DNA of 64,000 nt from Microlunatus soli (GCF_900105385.1 NZ_LT629772.1:1674001-1738000), one strand, 5' to 3'. Counted from the stretch's first letter, positions 8,312 to 17,875 are shown. Numbers and translations are program-made. The notes: generated from the letters alone by a model not told the origin.

Positions 8312-10831
8312 TCAGGTGACCGGCCGCAGGGTCAGGGTGGCGGTCGCGTTCCGGTGCACTGCTGCCCTGCTGAAGCGGAACGGCAGCAGTCGGCCGTCGG
8401 CCCACAGCGGCAGTTGATCGGCGTAGTTGCGATGGTAGGCGTGTCCGGAGTTGCCGCTCTGGTTGATCCAGCGCGAGTTGTCCAGGTCGGCCCAGTTGAT
8501 CAACATCCGCATCGTCGGCCCGTTGGTGACGGCAAAACTCGAGCGGTCGTCGAAGGCCATCGCGTTGACCACCGCCGGACCGCCGGCCGCTGGGATGTCA
8601 CCGCGGTTGAAGAGCCTGCCGATGCCGCCGATCTCGCCGAAGGCCTGATGTTTCACGGTGATCCGATGCAGCTTGCCCCATTGCCACCGGTCGGGGTCAC
8701 GTGCCATCAACGCGGTGATGTCCTTGCGGGCCTCGGTCTGCGCCGTGACCAGGATGTCGTCGCGTGTCTCCACCACGTCCTTGGTCCGGACGTCGTCCCA
8801 CCAGACGCTCTTCGGATGCTTGAGCAATTCGGCGAGGACGGCGTACCACCGATCGCCCGACGACGGTCGCAGCTCGGCCGGAAGTTGATCATCGAAGGTG
8901 GCCTTCAGCAGGTTCTTGATCACCACGTTGAAATAGGCCGCACCGGCCGAATCCTTGCTGTCACGGCGATCCCAGGCGCGCAGCACATCCTGCCCCTGAG
9001 AAATCCAACGATCACTGATCGTGACATCGGTCAGAGCCGGCAGCAGCGCGTCGGCATAGGGAACATGATCATCGGTGAACAGATCAGCCGCGGTGTCCGG
9101 GTCGATCTTGCCGGCGGCCGTGATCCTCTTCGCCAGCTGTTGACTGCGCCAGCCGTAGGACTCGCCCGCCGACAACGGATAGGGATAGTCCTCGGAGACG
9201 ATCGGCTGATTGGCCGCCACGATGTAGCCGCTGGGCGGGTTGTAGCTGTACGGCAGCGCCGCGAAGTCGATCATGGACTTCCAGTCGTAACGTCGGTCCC
9301 AGCCGGGCACCGGCACGGATCCGTCGCCGCGGCCGCGGATCGGGATGTCGCCGGGCAACTGGTAGCCGATGTTGCCCGATCGGTCGGCGTAGATCAGGTT
9401 CTGCGACGGCGCGTGCAACTGTCGGGCCGCGCTGCGGAACTCGGCGAAGTCGGTTGCCCGGTCCAGTGCGAAGATCGCGTCCATCGTGTTGGACGGGCGC
9501 AGTGCCGTCCAGGACAACGCCACCGCGTACGTCGTGCCCGAAACCCTGCCGACCTTGCGGAACTGATCATCGACGTCGGACAGCAGCGGACCGTGCCGGG
9601 ACTCCCGTACGGTGATTCGACGCGGCTGCGCCTCACCCTTGACCGCGATCTCCTCGACCCGGGTCGTCAACGGCTGCCAGTCGTTGCCGACCCTGGCCTT
9701 GCCGTCCCTGATCTGTTCGGTGTAGAGGTCCTCCACATCGACGTAGGAGGTGGTGAGTCCCCAGCTGATCTCCCGGTTGTGGCCGATGATCACCCCCGGC
9801 ATCCCGGAGAAGGAGTAGCCGCTGACGTCGAACGGGCAGGATGCGCTGACCGTCCGGCAGTGCAGCCCGATCTGCTCGAAGATCGACGGGATCGACAGTG
9901 CCAGGTGCGGATCGTTGGACAGCATCGCCTTGCCGGTCGTCGTCCGGTCCCCGGAGACCACCCACGAATTCGAACCGATCCCGCCGCCGGCCCCGCCCTG
10001 ACCGATCAGGTCCGGGATCGCGTCCAGCGCACCGGCCGCACGAGTCAACGCCGCCTGCTGCCCCGGCCCGGCGACCGGCGGTCGTCCCGAAGCCGCCTTC
10101 GCCCCGGGGTCGAACGAACCCCCAGCCACCTTGCCGGCACCGACGATCGGCCGGTAATGATCAAGATCGTAACCGGGGAACAGCTCGGCGATCTGGCTCT
10201 TGGAGAAGCGGGACGACAGCAGGGCGCGTTCGATCTCGTCGTCCTTGTTGCTGCTCAGATCCCAGGCCATCGCCTTCAGCCAGGCGATCGAGTCCACCGC
10301 GGTCCACGGTTCCGGCCGATAATCCAGCCCGGTCAGCCCGAGCACGTTGTACTCCAAGGACAGGGCCGACCGGGACTGACTGCGCAGGTAGGCGTTGACA
10401 CCGTCGGCGTAGGCGTCCAGATAGCGCCGGGTCGCCGATGACAGCATCGGTAACTCCTGCTCGGCCACCCGCCGCCAGCCGAGTGTCCTGATCACCTCGT
10501 CGGTCTTCAGCTGGGACGGCCCGAAGAGCTCCGACAACCGGCCGGCGGTCACGTGTCGCCGGAAGTCCATCTCCCAGAATCGGTCCTGGGCGTGCACATA
10601 CCCCTGTGCCGCGAAGAGATCCTCGGCATTGTCGGCATAGATGTCGGCGACCCCGGACGCGTTGCGGACCACCTGGACGGGGCTGTTCAGCCCGGGCACC
10701 GACTCGGTGCCGTCCTGCTCGGGGAACGAGGACCGCACCGTCGTCACGGCAAGGCTGGACAGCGCGCCGATGATCAACACCAGCACGAAGATCACGAAAA
10801 GCATCCACCGATGCACCCGACGCACCGGCAC
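8312..10831 (-). CDS. Penicillin acylase family protein (Ntn-hydrolase), membrane anchored
   Basis: About 839 residues. N-terminal signal/anchor helix (about residues 10-30, MLFVIFVLVLIIGALSSLAV), then the acylase alpha subunit (AAQGYVHAQDRFWEMDFRR is the family's typical early motif), a linker, and the autocatalytic junction GGIGSNSWVVSG with Ser-287 as the N-terminal nucleophile of the beta subunit. Downstream PHLALSIPSIFEQIGLHC and GVIIGHNREISWGLTTSYVDVEDLY are conserved beta-subunit motifs. It hydrolyses amide bonds of acylated substrates outside the cytoplasm; acyl-homoserine lactones or N-acyl amino acids are plausible. No ATG is available in a sensible place; GTG 10831 (or 10825) is chosen because the frame further up runs into the divergent DUF6351 gene. 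Confidence 0.88.
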   Translation of the reverse strand: MPVRRVHRWMLFVIFVLVLIIGALSSLAVTTVRSSFPEQDGTESVPGLNSPVQVVRNASGVADIYADNAEDLFAAQGYVHAQDRFWEMDFRRHVTAGRLSELFGPSQLKTDEVIRTLGWRRVAEQELPMLSSATRRYLDAYADGVNAYLRSQSRSALSLEYNVLGLTGLDYRPEPWTAVDSIAWLKAMAWDLSSNKDDEIERALLSSRFSKSQIAELFPGYDLDHYRPIVGAGKVAGGSFDPGAKAASGRPPVAGPGQQAALTRAAGALDAIPDLIGQGGAGGGIGSNSWVVSGDRTTTGKAMLSNDPHLALSIPSIFEQIGLHCRTVSASCPFDVSGYSFSGMPGVIIGHNREISWGLTTSYVDVEDLYTEQIRDGKARVGNDWQPLTTRVEEIAVKGEAQPRRITVRESRHGPLLSDVDDQFRKVGRVSGTTYAVALSWTALRPSNTMDAIFALDRATDFAEFRSAARQLHAPSQNLIYADRSGNIGYQLPGDIPIRGRGDGSVPVPGWDRRYDWKSMIDFAALPYSYNPPSGYIVAANQPIVSEDYPYPLSAGESYGWRSQQLAKRITAAGKIDPDTAADLFTDDHVPYADALLPALTDVTISDRWISQGQDVLRAWDRRDSKDSAGAAYFNVVIKNLLKATFDDQLPAELRPSSGDRWYAVLAELLKHPKSVWWDDVRTKDVVETRDDILVTAQTEARKDITALMARDPDRWQWGKLHRITVKHQAFGEIGGIGRLFNRGDIPAAGGPAVVNAMAFDDRSSFAVTNGPTMRMLINWADLDNSRWINQSGNSGHAYHRNYADQLPLWADGRLLPFRFSRAAVHRNATATLTLRPVT

Positions 10832-11031
10832 AGCGTACCCACTGGGGCGTGTCTCGTTGTTCGGGTGGGAGCGATCAGGTGCGCGGTCGAGTGCCTCGGC
10901 GTGGCCGGCGATCCAGGCATATCGGGATATGGCGACCGAGTCCGGCTGCGGCGAGGTGCCGACCGCGTGCCGCGCAGCCCCACCCTCCAGGCCGGTTGTG
11001 GTCCGGGCAGCGGCCCGGTAAGAATGCCGAA

Positions 11032-13257
11032 ATGCCCTCAATGACGAAGGTTCTCCCCCATTGGAAGCACCGCTTCGCGGTGATCATCGGCGCCGGTGCG
11101 ATCGCTCTCCCGCTGGCACTCGCCGCCCCGACCCCAGCCCTCGCCGACCCCGACGATTCCGCCACTTCCACCGGATCGACATCCACCGGATCGGGTGGCC
11201 ACGAGCTGGCGATCGAGACACTGTCCAGTCGACCGGAGGTGGTCAGTGGCGGCGACGCCCGGGTCCGGATCACGGTGCCGCGCAACGCCTCCCCGAAGTC
11301 GGTCCGGGTGCGTACCGCCGACGGTGACCACACCGACGAGTTCCGGACGACCGGACGCCACACCCTCGAAGGTGTGCTCACCGGGCTGCCCGACGGGCGG
11401 TCGACGATCGTCGCGACAGCAGCCGGTCAGCGGTCGACGCTCAAGGTGACCAACCACCCGATCACCGGCCCGGTGTTCGCCGGACCGGCGGAGCAGCCGT
11501 TCGTCTGTCAGACCGAGAAGTTCAAGCTCGCCGACGGCAGCACGCTCGGCCCGGCGTTGGACGACGACTGCTCGATCGAGCCGCGCACCGACTACGTCTA
11601 CCGGACCGCCGCCGACACCTGGAAGGCGCTGCCGGCCGACGCGCAGGATGATCAACGATCCCGCCCGGACGATCTGCAGATGATCACCGTCGACGGCCGG
11701 ACCGTGCCGTTCATCGTCCGGATCGACACCTCGACCATCGACCGTGGCGTCGCCCAGCGCAGCATCCTGGACGACCCGGCGGACGGCACCTCGGCCTGGA
11801 ACAACAAGTTGATCTACACCTTCGGCGGCGGCTGCCACGGCGGCTGGTACGTCCAGGGCACCGGCACCGGCGGCGTCCTGTCGCCCAACCTGCTGTCCCA
11901 GGGCTACGGGATGGCGTCCAACTCACTGAACGTGTTCGGCCAGAACTGCAACGACCTGATCGCCGCCGAGGCGATGGCGATGACCCGTGAGCAATTCATC
12001 GAGGATCACGGCCTGCCGACCTTCACGATGGGCGTCGGCTGTTCCGGCGGCTCGTACCAGGCCCAGCAGATCGCCGACAACTATCCCGGCCTGCTGGACG
12101 GCATCGTGGTCGGCTGCAGCTTCGCCGACGTCGGCTTCGACCAGTCCCAGAAGCTGTTCGACGCCCGACTGCTCGACCAGTACGCCCGCAAGAACCCCGA
12201 TGCGCTGACCAAGGAACAACTCACCGCGATCTCCGGCTTCGGCTCCTACCAGGCCGTCGCGTCGATGAGCAGCGAGGCGCGCCGGATGGACCCTGACGCC
12301 GACTTCATCGGCGACTTCCCCGCGGTCCTGCGCTACGACCCCGTGAGCAATCCCGATGGCGCCCGGTCGACGCTGTGGGACCACGGCAAGAGCGCCTACG
12401 GTGTCGACGATCGCGGGTTCGGTCGGCAGCCGGTGGACAACGTCGGAGTGCAGTACGGTCTGGCCCAGGTCCGGGACGGCTCGATCAGCTTCGATCAGTT
12501 CCTCGACCTGAACGCCGGCGTCGGCGGTGTGGACATCGACTTCAACCCGACCACCGAACGCACCACTGCTGACCCGGAGGCGGTCGCAGGAGCCTACGCA
12601 ACCGGCCGGATGCTGAACGCCGGTGCCGGTCTGAGCGAGATCCCGATCATCGACGACCGGGCCTGGACCGAGGCACCGGGGTCCGGCGACATCCACATGC
12701 GCTATCACACCTTCGTGATCGAGCAACGGCTGATCAAGGCAGCAGGCGACGCCGACAACCAGGTGCGGTGGACCGAACCCGGTTCCGGTGGCTTCAACAT
12801 CGAGACCGGCCACGCCGCCGACGCGATCGAGCAGATGGACGACTGGATCATGGCGGTCCGGAGCTCCGGACGGCACGGGCACGACGCGGTCGTGGACGCC
12901 AAGCCGGCCGACCTGAAGGACGCCTGCTGGGCACCGGACGGAACGAAGATCACCGAGCCGCAGGTGTATGGCGGTCAGACCCGGTGCAACGACCTCTACC
13001 CCGCCTACTCCTCACCACGACTGCAGGCGGGTGAGGCGCTGAGCGCCGACATCATCGGCTGCACCCTGAAGCCGGTCGATCCCGACGAGTACGGCAAGAC
13101 CCTCACCGAGGACCAGCTCGGCAGGCTGCGCGAGGTCTTCCCCGACGGCGTCTGCGACTGGCGTCAGCCGGGCAAGGGACAACGGGAGCTGGCCGGCAGT
13201 TGGCTGACCTTCGGGCCGGAGCCGGGTGAGTATCACCGGCTCGGACGGGCCGGCTAG
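11032..13257 (+). CDS. Secreted DUF6351 family protein (alpha/beta-hydrolase-like)
   Basis: A 741-residue protein with a Sec signal peptide (basic HWKHR, hydrophobic stretch to about residue 36, APTPALADP cleavage region) and then a Ser/Thr/Gly-rich linker. A small beta domain (about residues 58-140) precedes a large hydrolase-like domain. Key motif TMGVGCSGGSYQAQ at residues 333-344 looks like a nucleophile elbow (G-x-S-G-G), with FGGGCHGGWYVQG resembling an oxyanion-hole segment. The family is known as DUF6351; the substrate is undescribed, though tannase/feruloyl-esterase-like folds are similar. ATG 11032 or 11041 could start it. Divergent from the acylase. Confidence 0.8.
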   Translation: MPSMTKVLPHWKHRFAVIIGAGAIALPLALAAPTPALADPDDSATSTGSTSTGSGGHELAIETLSSRPEVVSGGDARVRITVPRNASPKSVRVRTADGDHTDEFRTTGRHTLEGVLTGLPDGRSTIVATAAGQRSTLKVTNHPITGPVFAGPAEQPFVCQTEKFKLADGSTLGPALDDDCSIEPRTDYVYRTAADTWKALPADAQDDQRSRPDDLQMITVDGRTVPFIVRIDTSTIDRGVAQRSILDDPADGTSAWNNKLIYTFGGGCHGGWYVQGTGTGGVLSPNLLSQGYGMASNSLNVFGQNCNDLIAAEAMAMTREQFIEDHGLPTFTMGVGCSGGSYQAQQIADNYPGLLDGIVVGCSFADVGFDQSQKLFDARLLDQYARKNPDALTKEQLTAISGFGSYQAVASMSSEARRMDPDADFIGDFPAVLRYDPVSNPDGARSTLWDHGKSAYGVDDRGFGRQPVDNVGVQYGLAQVRDGSISFDQFLDLNAGVGGVDIDFNPTTERTTADPEAVAGAYATGRMLNAGAGLSEIPIIDDRAWTEAPGSGDIHMRYHTFVIEQRLIKAAGDADNQVRWTEPGSGGFNIETGHAADAIEQMDDWIMAVRSSGRHGHDAVVDAKPADLKDACWAPDGTKITEPQVYGGQTRCNDLYPAYSSPRLQAGEALSADIIGCTLKPVDPDEYGKTLTEDQLGRLREVFPDGVCDWRQPGKGQRELAGSWLTFGPEPGEYHRLGRAG

Positions 13258-13385
13258 ATGTGCCGTCCAGGGCGCCGAGGAATAGGTTTCGGTTAGCAGT
13301 CGTTATGCTGGAGTGCCAGCTGGTGCGGCCACGGCGCCGACCGGCTGTGCTACGTCCCGAGACCTTCGTGCCGAAGAGAGCCCAG

Positions 13386-13748
13386 ATGCCGACCTATCAG
13401 TACCGCTGTTCCGAGTGCGGACAGGACCTTGAAGTGGTCCAGAAGTTCAGCGACGCGTCGCTGACCGAGTGCCCCAATTGCCACGGCGCGCTGCGCAAGG
13501 TCTACAACGCAGTGGGTGTGGTCTTCAAGGGATCGGGTTTCTACAGCACCGACAACCGGAGCAAGGGAACCAAGGTCGGCGCCGGCAACGGCTCGGACTC
13601 CTCCAGCTCGTCCTCGGACAGCAAGTCCTCCTCCGATGCCAAGGCCGACTCCTCCTCCGGCAAGTCGGATTCGTCCAGCAGCAGCTCGGGGTCCAGCTCG
13701 TCGGAGTCGAGCAGTTCCAAGGCTCCGGCCAAGGCTGCGGCGAACTGA
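13386..13748 (+). CDS. FmdB family zinc-ribbon protein
   Basis: A 120-residue protein. The N-terminal 45 residues are a classic FmdB zinc ribbon: MPTYQYRCSECGQDLEVVQ, with the second Cys pair in CPNCHGALRKVYNAVG, and GVVFKGSGFYSTD afterwards. The C-terminal half (about residues 62-120) is low-complexity Ser/Lys/Asp with Ala-Lys at the end, probably disordered. The role is unknown but it is widely conserved, often as a putative regulatory protein. A candidate terminator follows. Confidence 0.92.
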   Translation: MPTYQYRCSECGQDLEVVQKFSDASLTECPNCHGALRKVYNAVGVVFKGSGFYSTDNRSKGTKVGAGNGSDSSSSSSDSKSSSDAKADSSSGKSDSSSSSSGSSSSESSSSKAPAKAAAN

Positions 13749-13799
13749 GCGACCGGCGCGAGCTGGGCGATCGCTGGCGCCGGCGATACTGACGACCCG

Positions 13800-13845
13800 A
13801 ATCGGGCCGCCTGTGGATAACCACGCCACGGGTCGGCCCGATTTT
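13800..13845 (+). terminator. Candidate terminator after fmdB-like gene
   Basis: AATCGGGCCG (13800-13809) pairs perfectly with CGGCCCGATT (13834-13843), with TTTT over 13842-13845. The loop holds a second small hairpin GTGG-ATAA-CCAC. It lies between the zinc-ribbon gene and the SAF-domain gene. Confidence 0.55.
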
Positions 13846-13859
13846 CGTACCGTCGCTGC

Positions 13860-14495
13860 ATGGCCCGTCACGGCAGTTCCCCGTTCACCGATCTGATCCG
13901 GCTGATCTCCTGGCATCGGCGCAAGCTCGCCGTGCTGGCCGCGATGTCGGCTGCCGCTCTCGGGATCACCGCGGCAACACCCGACCCGCCGCCGACCACC
14001 ACGGTGACGGTCGCAGCCCATCGGCTGACCGGCGGCCAGCAGCTCACCGCCGGTGATGTGACGACCAGGGACGTCTCCAGCGACCTGCTGCCGGTCGACG
14101 CCATCACCCGACCCGATTCGATCGTCGGTCGGACGCTGGTCGCACCATTGAGCGAAGGATCGGTGCTGACCTCGGTGAGCGTGCTGCGTACCCGTCCGGA
14201 GTCCGCCGCCGGCCTGGTGATCACCCCGCTGCGGATCGGTGACGCAGCGGTGCTGGCGTTGCTCCGGGTCGGCGACCGGGTGGATGTGGTTGCCTCCGAT
14301 CCGGAGTCCGGCACCGGCGCCCGGGTGATTGCCGAGCAGGTCCGGGTGGTGACCATCCCGCGGACGTCCGGCGCCGGTGGTCTCGGCGGCACCGACCGCG
14401 ATGCCGCGTCGTTGTTGCTGGTCGAGGTCGATCGGCAGCAGGCCACCGTGCTGGCCGACGCGGCCGCCAGGAGCCAGATCAGCCTGCTCCTGTAG
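13860..14495 (+). CDS. SAF-domain protein, CpaB/RcpC-like
   Basis: A 211-residue protein. One N-terminal transmembrane helix (LAVLAAMSAAALGITAA, residues 25-41), then an SAF domain (VTVAAHRLTGGQQLTAGDVTTRDV through GRTLVAPLSEGSVLTSVSV), then an RcpC-like domain with VLALLRVGDRVDVVASDP. This is the architecture of CpaB/RcpC, a periplasmic component of Flp/Tad pilus assembly. No other tad/cpa genes are in the window, so it may act alone or with distant genes. In actinobacteria single copies beside fmdB are common in my recollection, but that was not checked here. Confidence 0.8.
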   Translation: MARHGSSPFTDLIRLISWHRRKLAVLAAMSAAALGITAATPDPPPTTTVTVAAHRLTGGQQLTAGDVTTRDVSSDLLPVDAITRPDSIVGRTLVAPLSEGSVLTSVSVLRTRPESAAGLVITPLRIGDAAVLALLRVGDRVDVVASDPESGTGARVIAEQVRVVTIPRTSGAGGLGGTDRDAASLLLVEVDRQQATVLADAAARSQISLLL

Positions 14496-14705
14496 CGCTC
14501 TTCGCGTCACCCACGAAATGCCATAGGAAGACCCTCTGGCAGCTACTGATATTTCGTCTTTGCCCGGCCGGATATTCCGAACGTACGGTGATATCACTCG
14601 ATCAATTGCTGTCGCAGCAGGATTTCCGACACGTCATCGCCGACGATCTCAGCGACCGCATTCCGTCGAGCCGACAACTCGGGATATCCGGAAGGAATGA
14701 CGGCC

Positions 14706-15473
14706 ATGACTCTCACTCAGACCGAATCCAGAACGCAAGAATTCGCCGGCAAGCGGGCCGTGGTCACCGGCGGCACCCGCGGCATCGGCGCGGCGGTCGT
14801 TCGTCGACTCCAGCAGGCCGGCGCCACGGTGCTGACGACGGCGCGGTCGGCGCCCCGGGACGCTCCGGACGGCGTCCAGGTCGTCGAGGCCGACGCCCAG
14901 TCCCCGGTCGCCGCCGAGACCGTCGCAGCGGCCGTACAGGATCGACTCGGCGGCGTGGATCTGCTGGTTCACAATGTCGGCGGCGCCCGTCCGTACCGTG
15001 CCGCGGCAGAGATCACCGACGAAACCTGGCGGGCCGCGCTGGACCTGAACTTCCTGTCGGCCGTACGCCTGGATTCCCTACTGACACAGGGAATGCGGGA
15101 TCAGCGCGCCGGGTCGATCGTGCATGTCTCCTCGGCTGCCGTGCCGGCCGTGGCGCCGCCGTTCCTGCACTACACCGCAGCCAAGGCAGCACTGGAGAAC
15201 TACAGCCGCGGGATGGCCCAGGACCTGGCTCCGTACGGCGTCCGGGTCAACACCGTCTCACCCGGCCGGACCGCAACACCGGGCGGCGAGGCGACCCGTG
15301 AGCAGTGGGCGCACCTGGGCTCCGGCCCCGGCCAGGACGTCACCAGCCCGCCGCTGGGACGGGACGGACAGCCCGACGACATCGCCGAGGCGGTGCTGTT
15401 CCTGCTGTCGGACCGGGCCGGATGGCTGACCGGAAGCAATCTTTTCGTCGACGGCGGCGAATTCCCTCGATAA
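14706..15473 (+). CDS. SDR family oxidoreductase
   Basis: A 255-residue short-chain dehydrogenase. NAD(P) motif TGGTRGIGAAVV near residue 18; D-x-x-V-N-equivalent LVHNVGGARP; catalytic Ser in HVSSAAVPA, Tyr and Lys in YTAAKAALENYSRGMA; C-terminal LTGSNLFVDGG. The Arg after beta-2 (TTARSAP) suggests NADPH preference. ATG 14706 (MTLTQTE) is preferred to ATG 14697 because the GGAAGGA ribosome site abuts the latter and lies 9 bp from the former. The 200-bp region upstream is relatively AT-rich. The divergent-facing LysR gene ends 106 bp downstream and may control it. Confidence 0.88.
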   Translation: MTLTQTESRTQEFAGKRAVVTGGTRGIGAAVVRRLQQAGATVLTTARSAPRDAPDGVQVVEADAQSPVAAETVAAAVQDRLGGVDLLVHNVGGARPYRAAAEITDETWRAALDLNFLSAVRLDSLLTQGMRDQRAGSIVHVSSAAVPAVAPPFLHYTAAKAALENYSRGMAQDLAPYGVRVNTVSPGRTATPGGEATREQWAHLGSGPGQDVTSPPLGRDGQPDDIAEAVLFLLSDRAGWLTGSNLFVDGGEFPR

Positions 15474-15579
15474 CGCGCCGGCGTCGGCTATCGATCTCGA
15501 AGAAATTCCGCGGCCGCCGCTCGCGCAAGGCATGACGTCCGGTCACGCGGATCGCCGAAACGCATCGAAGAACGCACGA

Positions 15580-16479
15580 TCAGGACGCCGCCGACATCGG
15601 TGCGGAATTCTCCGACCAGCTCTCCCGGCGCAGCAGTTCGAGCAGTGCCGAACCGCCGGGACCGGCGTCGCGGGGCAGGACCGCGATCACGGGCTGAGTC
15701 ACCGCCGGCCACACCGCCCGGACCAGATGATCATGACCGGGCGGCACCGCCGAGGCAGGGACCAGCGCGGCGCCCAGGCCCTGCGCGGCCCACCGGACGG
15801 CAGTCGCGGTCTGGGACACCCGGGCGGCCGTGGACGGCGTCAGATCGTGAGCACCCAGCGCCTCCCGCAGGACGGCATCCAGCGCGCTGTCCGGGTCGAA
15901 TCGGACCCACGACGCTCCCCCGAGATCGCGCAACGGGACCCGGTCCGCGGCCAGCTGGGGGTGCCCGGGTCCGAGCACCACCACGAACTCCTCCTCGCCC
16001 AACCGATGGGCGTCATCCGGGGACTGACGGCAGGCAGCCATCAGGCTGAGATCGAGGTTGCCCCTTCGACAGAGGCGGTCCAGCTCGACGGCACTCGGCT
16101 CTTCGAAGACGGTGACCTCCAGCCGCGGGAATCGCCGACGCAGAGCACCCAACGCGCCCGGCAACTGTCGGGAGCCGAGACCCAACTGGGCAGCGACCAC
16201 CAGTTCACCGGTCAGCTCCCCGATTCCGGCGCGGGCCGTCGCCGTGGCTCGCCGTGCGGCGTTCACCGCAACTTCGGCCTCGCGCAGGAACGCCTTCCCG
16301 ATCGCGGTAGGAACCAGTCCGGTCGGGGTGCGGTCGAACAGTTCGACGCCGAGGTCACGTTCCAGGCCGCGGATCTGTTGCGACATCGACGGCTGAGCGA
16401 CGCGGAGCAGCTCGGCGGCAGCGGTCACCGAACCCGCTTCGGCAACGGCCAGGGCGTACTCGTATTGACGAAGACTCAT
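15580..16479 (-). CDS. LysR family transcriptional regulator
   Basis: A 299-residue LysR protein. Winged HTH at residues 1-60 (SLRQYEYALAVAEAGSVTAAAELL then VAQPSMSQQIRGLERDLGVELFDRT), followed by a periplasmic-binding-like effector domain beginning at ELVVAAQLGLGSRQLPG. ATG 16479 has GGGAG 5 bp upstream. It is convergent with the SDR gene. The effector is unknown. Confidence 0.9.
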   Translation of the reverse strand: MSLRQYEYALAVAEAGSVTAAAELLRVAQPSMSQQIRGLERDLGVELFDRTPTGLVPTAIGKAFLREAEVAVNAARRATATARAGIGELTGELVVAAQLGLGSRQLPGALGALRRRFPRLEVTVFEEPSAVELDRLCRRGNLDLSLMAACRQSPDDAHRLGEEEFVVVLGPGHPQLAADRVPLRDLGGASWVRFDPDSALDAVLREALGAHDLTPSTAARVSQTATAVRWAAQGLGAALVPASAVPPGHDHLVRAVWPAVTQPVIAVLPRDAGPGGSALLELLRRESWSENSAPMSAAS

Positions 16480-16601
16480 CGGGCTCCCTCTCCTCACCGG
16501 CGCTCCGGTCGGCGGCTGCCAGTATTGCTCGCCCGAGGTCGGGCCCCAGCCTCAGCCTGGATCCACCCTCAGTGCCGCTGACGCCGATCCGAGGTCTGCC
16601 T

Positions 16602-16991
16602 TCAGTGTCCGTGGTGCGGGGGCACGTCGGCGAGCAGTCGGCGTTCGTCGGCATCGGGCGCTCGGTTGCTCAGCACTGCGCGCTCCGGTTCGTCCAGCAG
16701 AAGTCGACGCCGCAACTCGGCCAACGCTGCCAGCAGCTGAGCCGCACCCAGCCCTCGGCGAAGATCATCGGGAATCGGGTACGGCCACGGTCGCCCGGCC
16801 GCCCGCCGGGCCCGGACGTCGGCTCGCAGCTGTTCCAACCCGCCCGTGCGCGCCGCCAGTTGATCACCGACCGCGGCCAGGTCGGGCCGTAGCTGTGACG
16901 TACCGGCCGCAGTTCGCTCGCCGGTGATCGCGAAGATCAATGCCGGATGCCAGGCCGGTCCTGCCGCGCCGTCATCCTGTCCTTGCGCCAT
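16602..16991 (-). CDS. Conserved-looking hypothetical protein, 129 aa
   Basis: A small, Arg/Leu/Ala-rich, probably helical soluble protein with no motif I recognise. A strong GGAGGTG ribosome site lies 4-5 bp before ATG 16991, which supports it as real. The centre, RADVRARRAAGRPWPYPIPDDLRRGLGAAQLL, could be a functional core. It is divergent from lutA (188-bp spacer), so a link to lactate metabolism is possible but unproven. Confidence 0.55.
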   Translation of the reverse strand: MAQGQDDGAAGPAWHPALIFAITGERTAAGTSQLRPDLAAVGDQLAARTGGLEQLRADVRARRAAGRPWPYPIPDDLRRGLGAAQLLAALAELRRRLLLDEPERAVLSNRAPDADERRLLADVPPHHGH

Positions 16992-17179
16992 CGCGCACCT
17001 CCGCTCCCGACTCCTCGGTCATCGTACGGCGATGAGGGCGTTCTCCTTACTCGTGTGGGCTGCCACCCGAATAGGGAGACACACCCTGGGTCGAGCTCGG
17101 TCGCCCCGACCGGTGCCACGGCGGCCGGTGCCATAGGGTTGGAGCGTTCGATCCATGTCTGGACGCAAGGAGGTGTCGG

Positions 17180-17875
17180 GTGAGGGTGTCGCTGTTCGTC
17201 ACCTGCCTGGCCGACACGCTGTACCCCGACGTCGGCCGCGCGACCGTCACCGTGTTGGAGCGACTCGGCTGCGAGGTCGATTTTCCGGCTGCTCAGACCT
17301 GCTGCGGCCAGATGCACATGAACACCGGGTACGCCCGGCCCGCCGGCGACATGGTCCGCAGCTACGCCGACACCTTCGCCGACGCCGACGCCGTCGTGGT
17401 GCCGTCCGGGTCCTGCACCGGGATGCTGCGCGAACACGGCAGCAACGTCGCGCCCGGCGTACACCTGCCGCCGACCTACGAGCTCAGCGAATTCCTGATC
17501 GATGTGCTCGGGGTCACCGACGTCGGCGCATCGTTCCCACACAGCGTCACCTACCACCCGACCTGCCATTCGCTGCGACTGCTCGGCGTCGGCGACCGGC
17601 CGTACCAGCTGTTGTCCAAGGTCACAGGGATCGATCTGCGGGAACTGCCCGAGGCCGAGCAGTGCTGCGGCTTCGGCGGCACCTTCGCCCTGAAGAACGC
17701 CGACACCTCGTCGGCGATGGGTAGCGACAAGATCGACAACGTGATCAGGACCGGCGCCGAGATCGTCTGCACCTCCGACTCCTCCTGCATGATGCATCTG
17801 GGCGGATTTGCCAGCCGCCGCAAGCTCCCGGTGAAGTCGATGCACCTGGCCGAGATCCTCGCAGCCCAAGAGTGA
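17180..17875 (+). CDS. lutA: L-lactate oxidation subunit LutA, (Fe-S)-binding CCG-domain protein
   Basis: A 231-residue protein of the LutA/YkgE family with two CCG (DUF224) cysteine-rich domains: CCGQMH (residues 41-46) and EQCCGFGGTFALKN, each with paired upstream cysteines (VTCLADTLYPDVG; YHPTCHSLR). These bind a non-cubane Fe-S cluster similar to heterodisulfide reductase. With LutB and LutC it oxidises L-lactate to pyruvate. GTG 17180 has a perfect AAGGAGGT 5 bp upstream. First gene of lutABC. Confidence 0.93.
   Translation: MRVSLFVTCLADTLYPDVGRATVTVLERLGCEVDFPAAQTCCGQMHMNTGYARPAGDMVRSYADTFADADAVVVPSGSCTGMLREHGSNVAPGVHLPPTYELSEFLIDVLGVTDVGASFPHSVTYHPTCHSLRLLGVGDRPYQLLSKVTGIDLRELPEAEQCCGFGGTFALKNADTSSAMGSDKIDNVIRTGAEIVCTSDSSCMMHLGGFASRRKLPVKSMHLAEILAAQE

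Noticed and set aside
7052-10441. Very long plus-strand open frame
   Set aside because: It is antisense to the acetyltransferase, DinB and penicillin acylase genes, has no motifs and reflects GC-rich codon bias.
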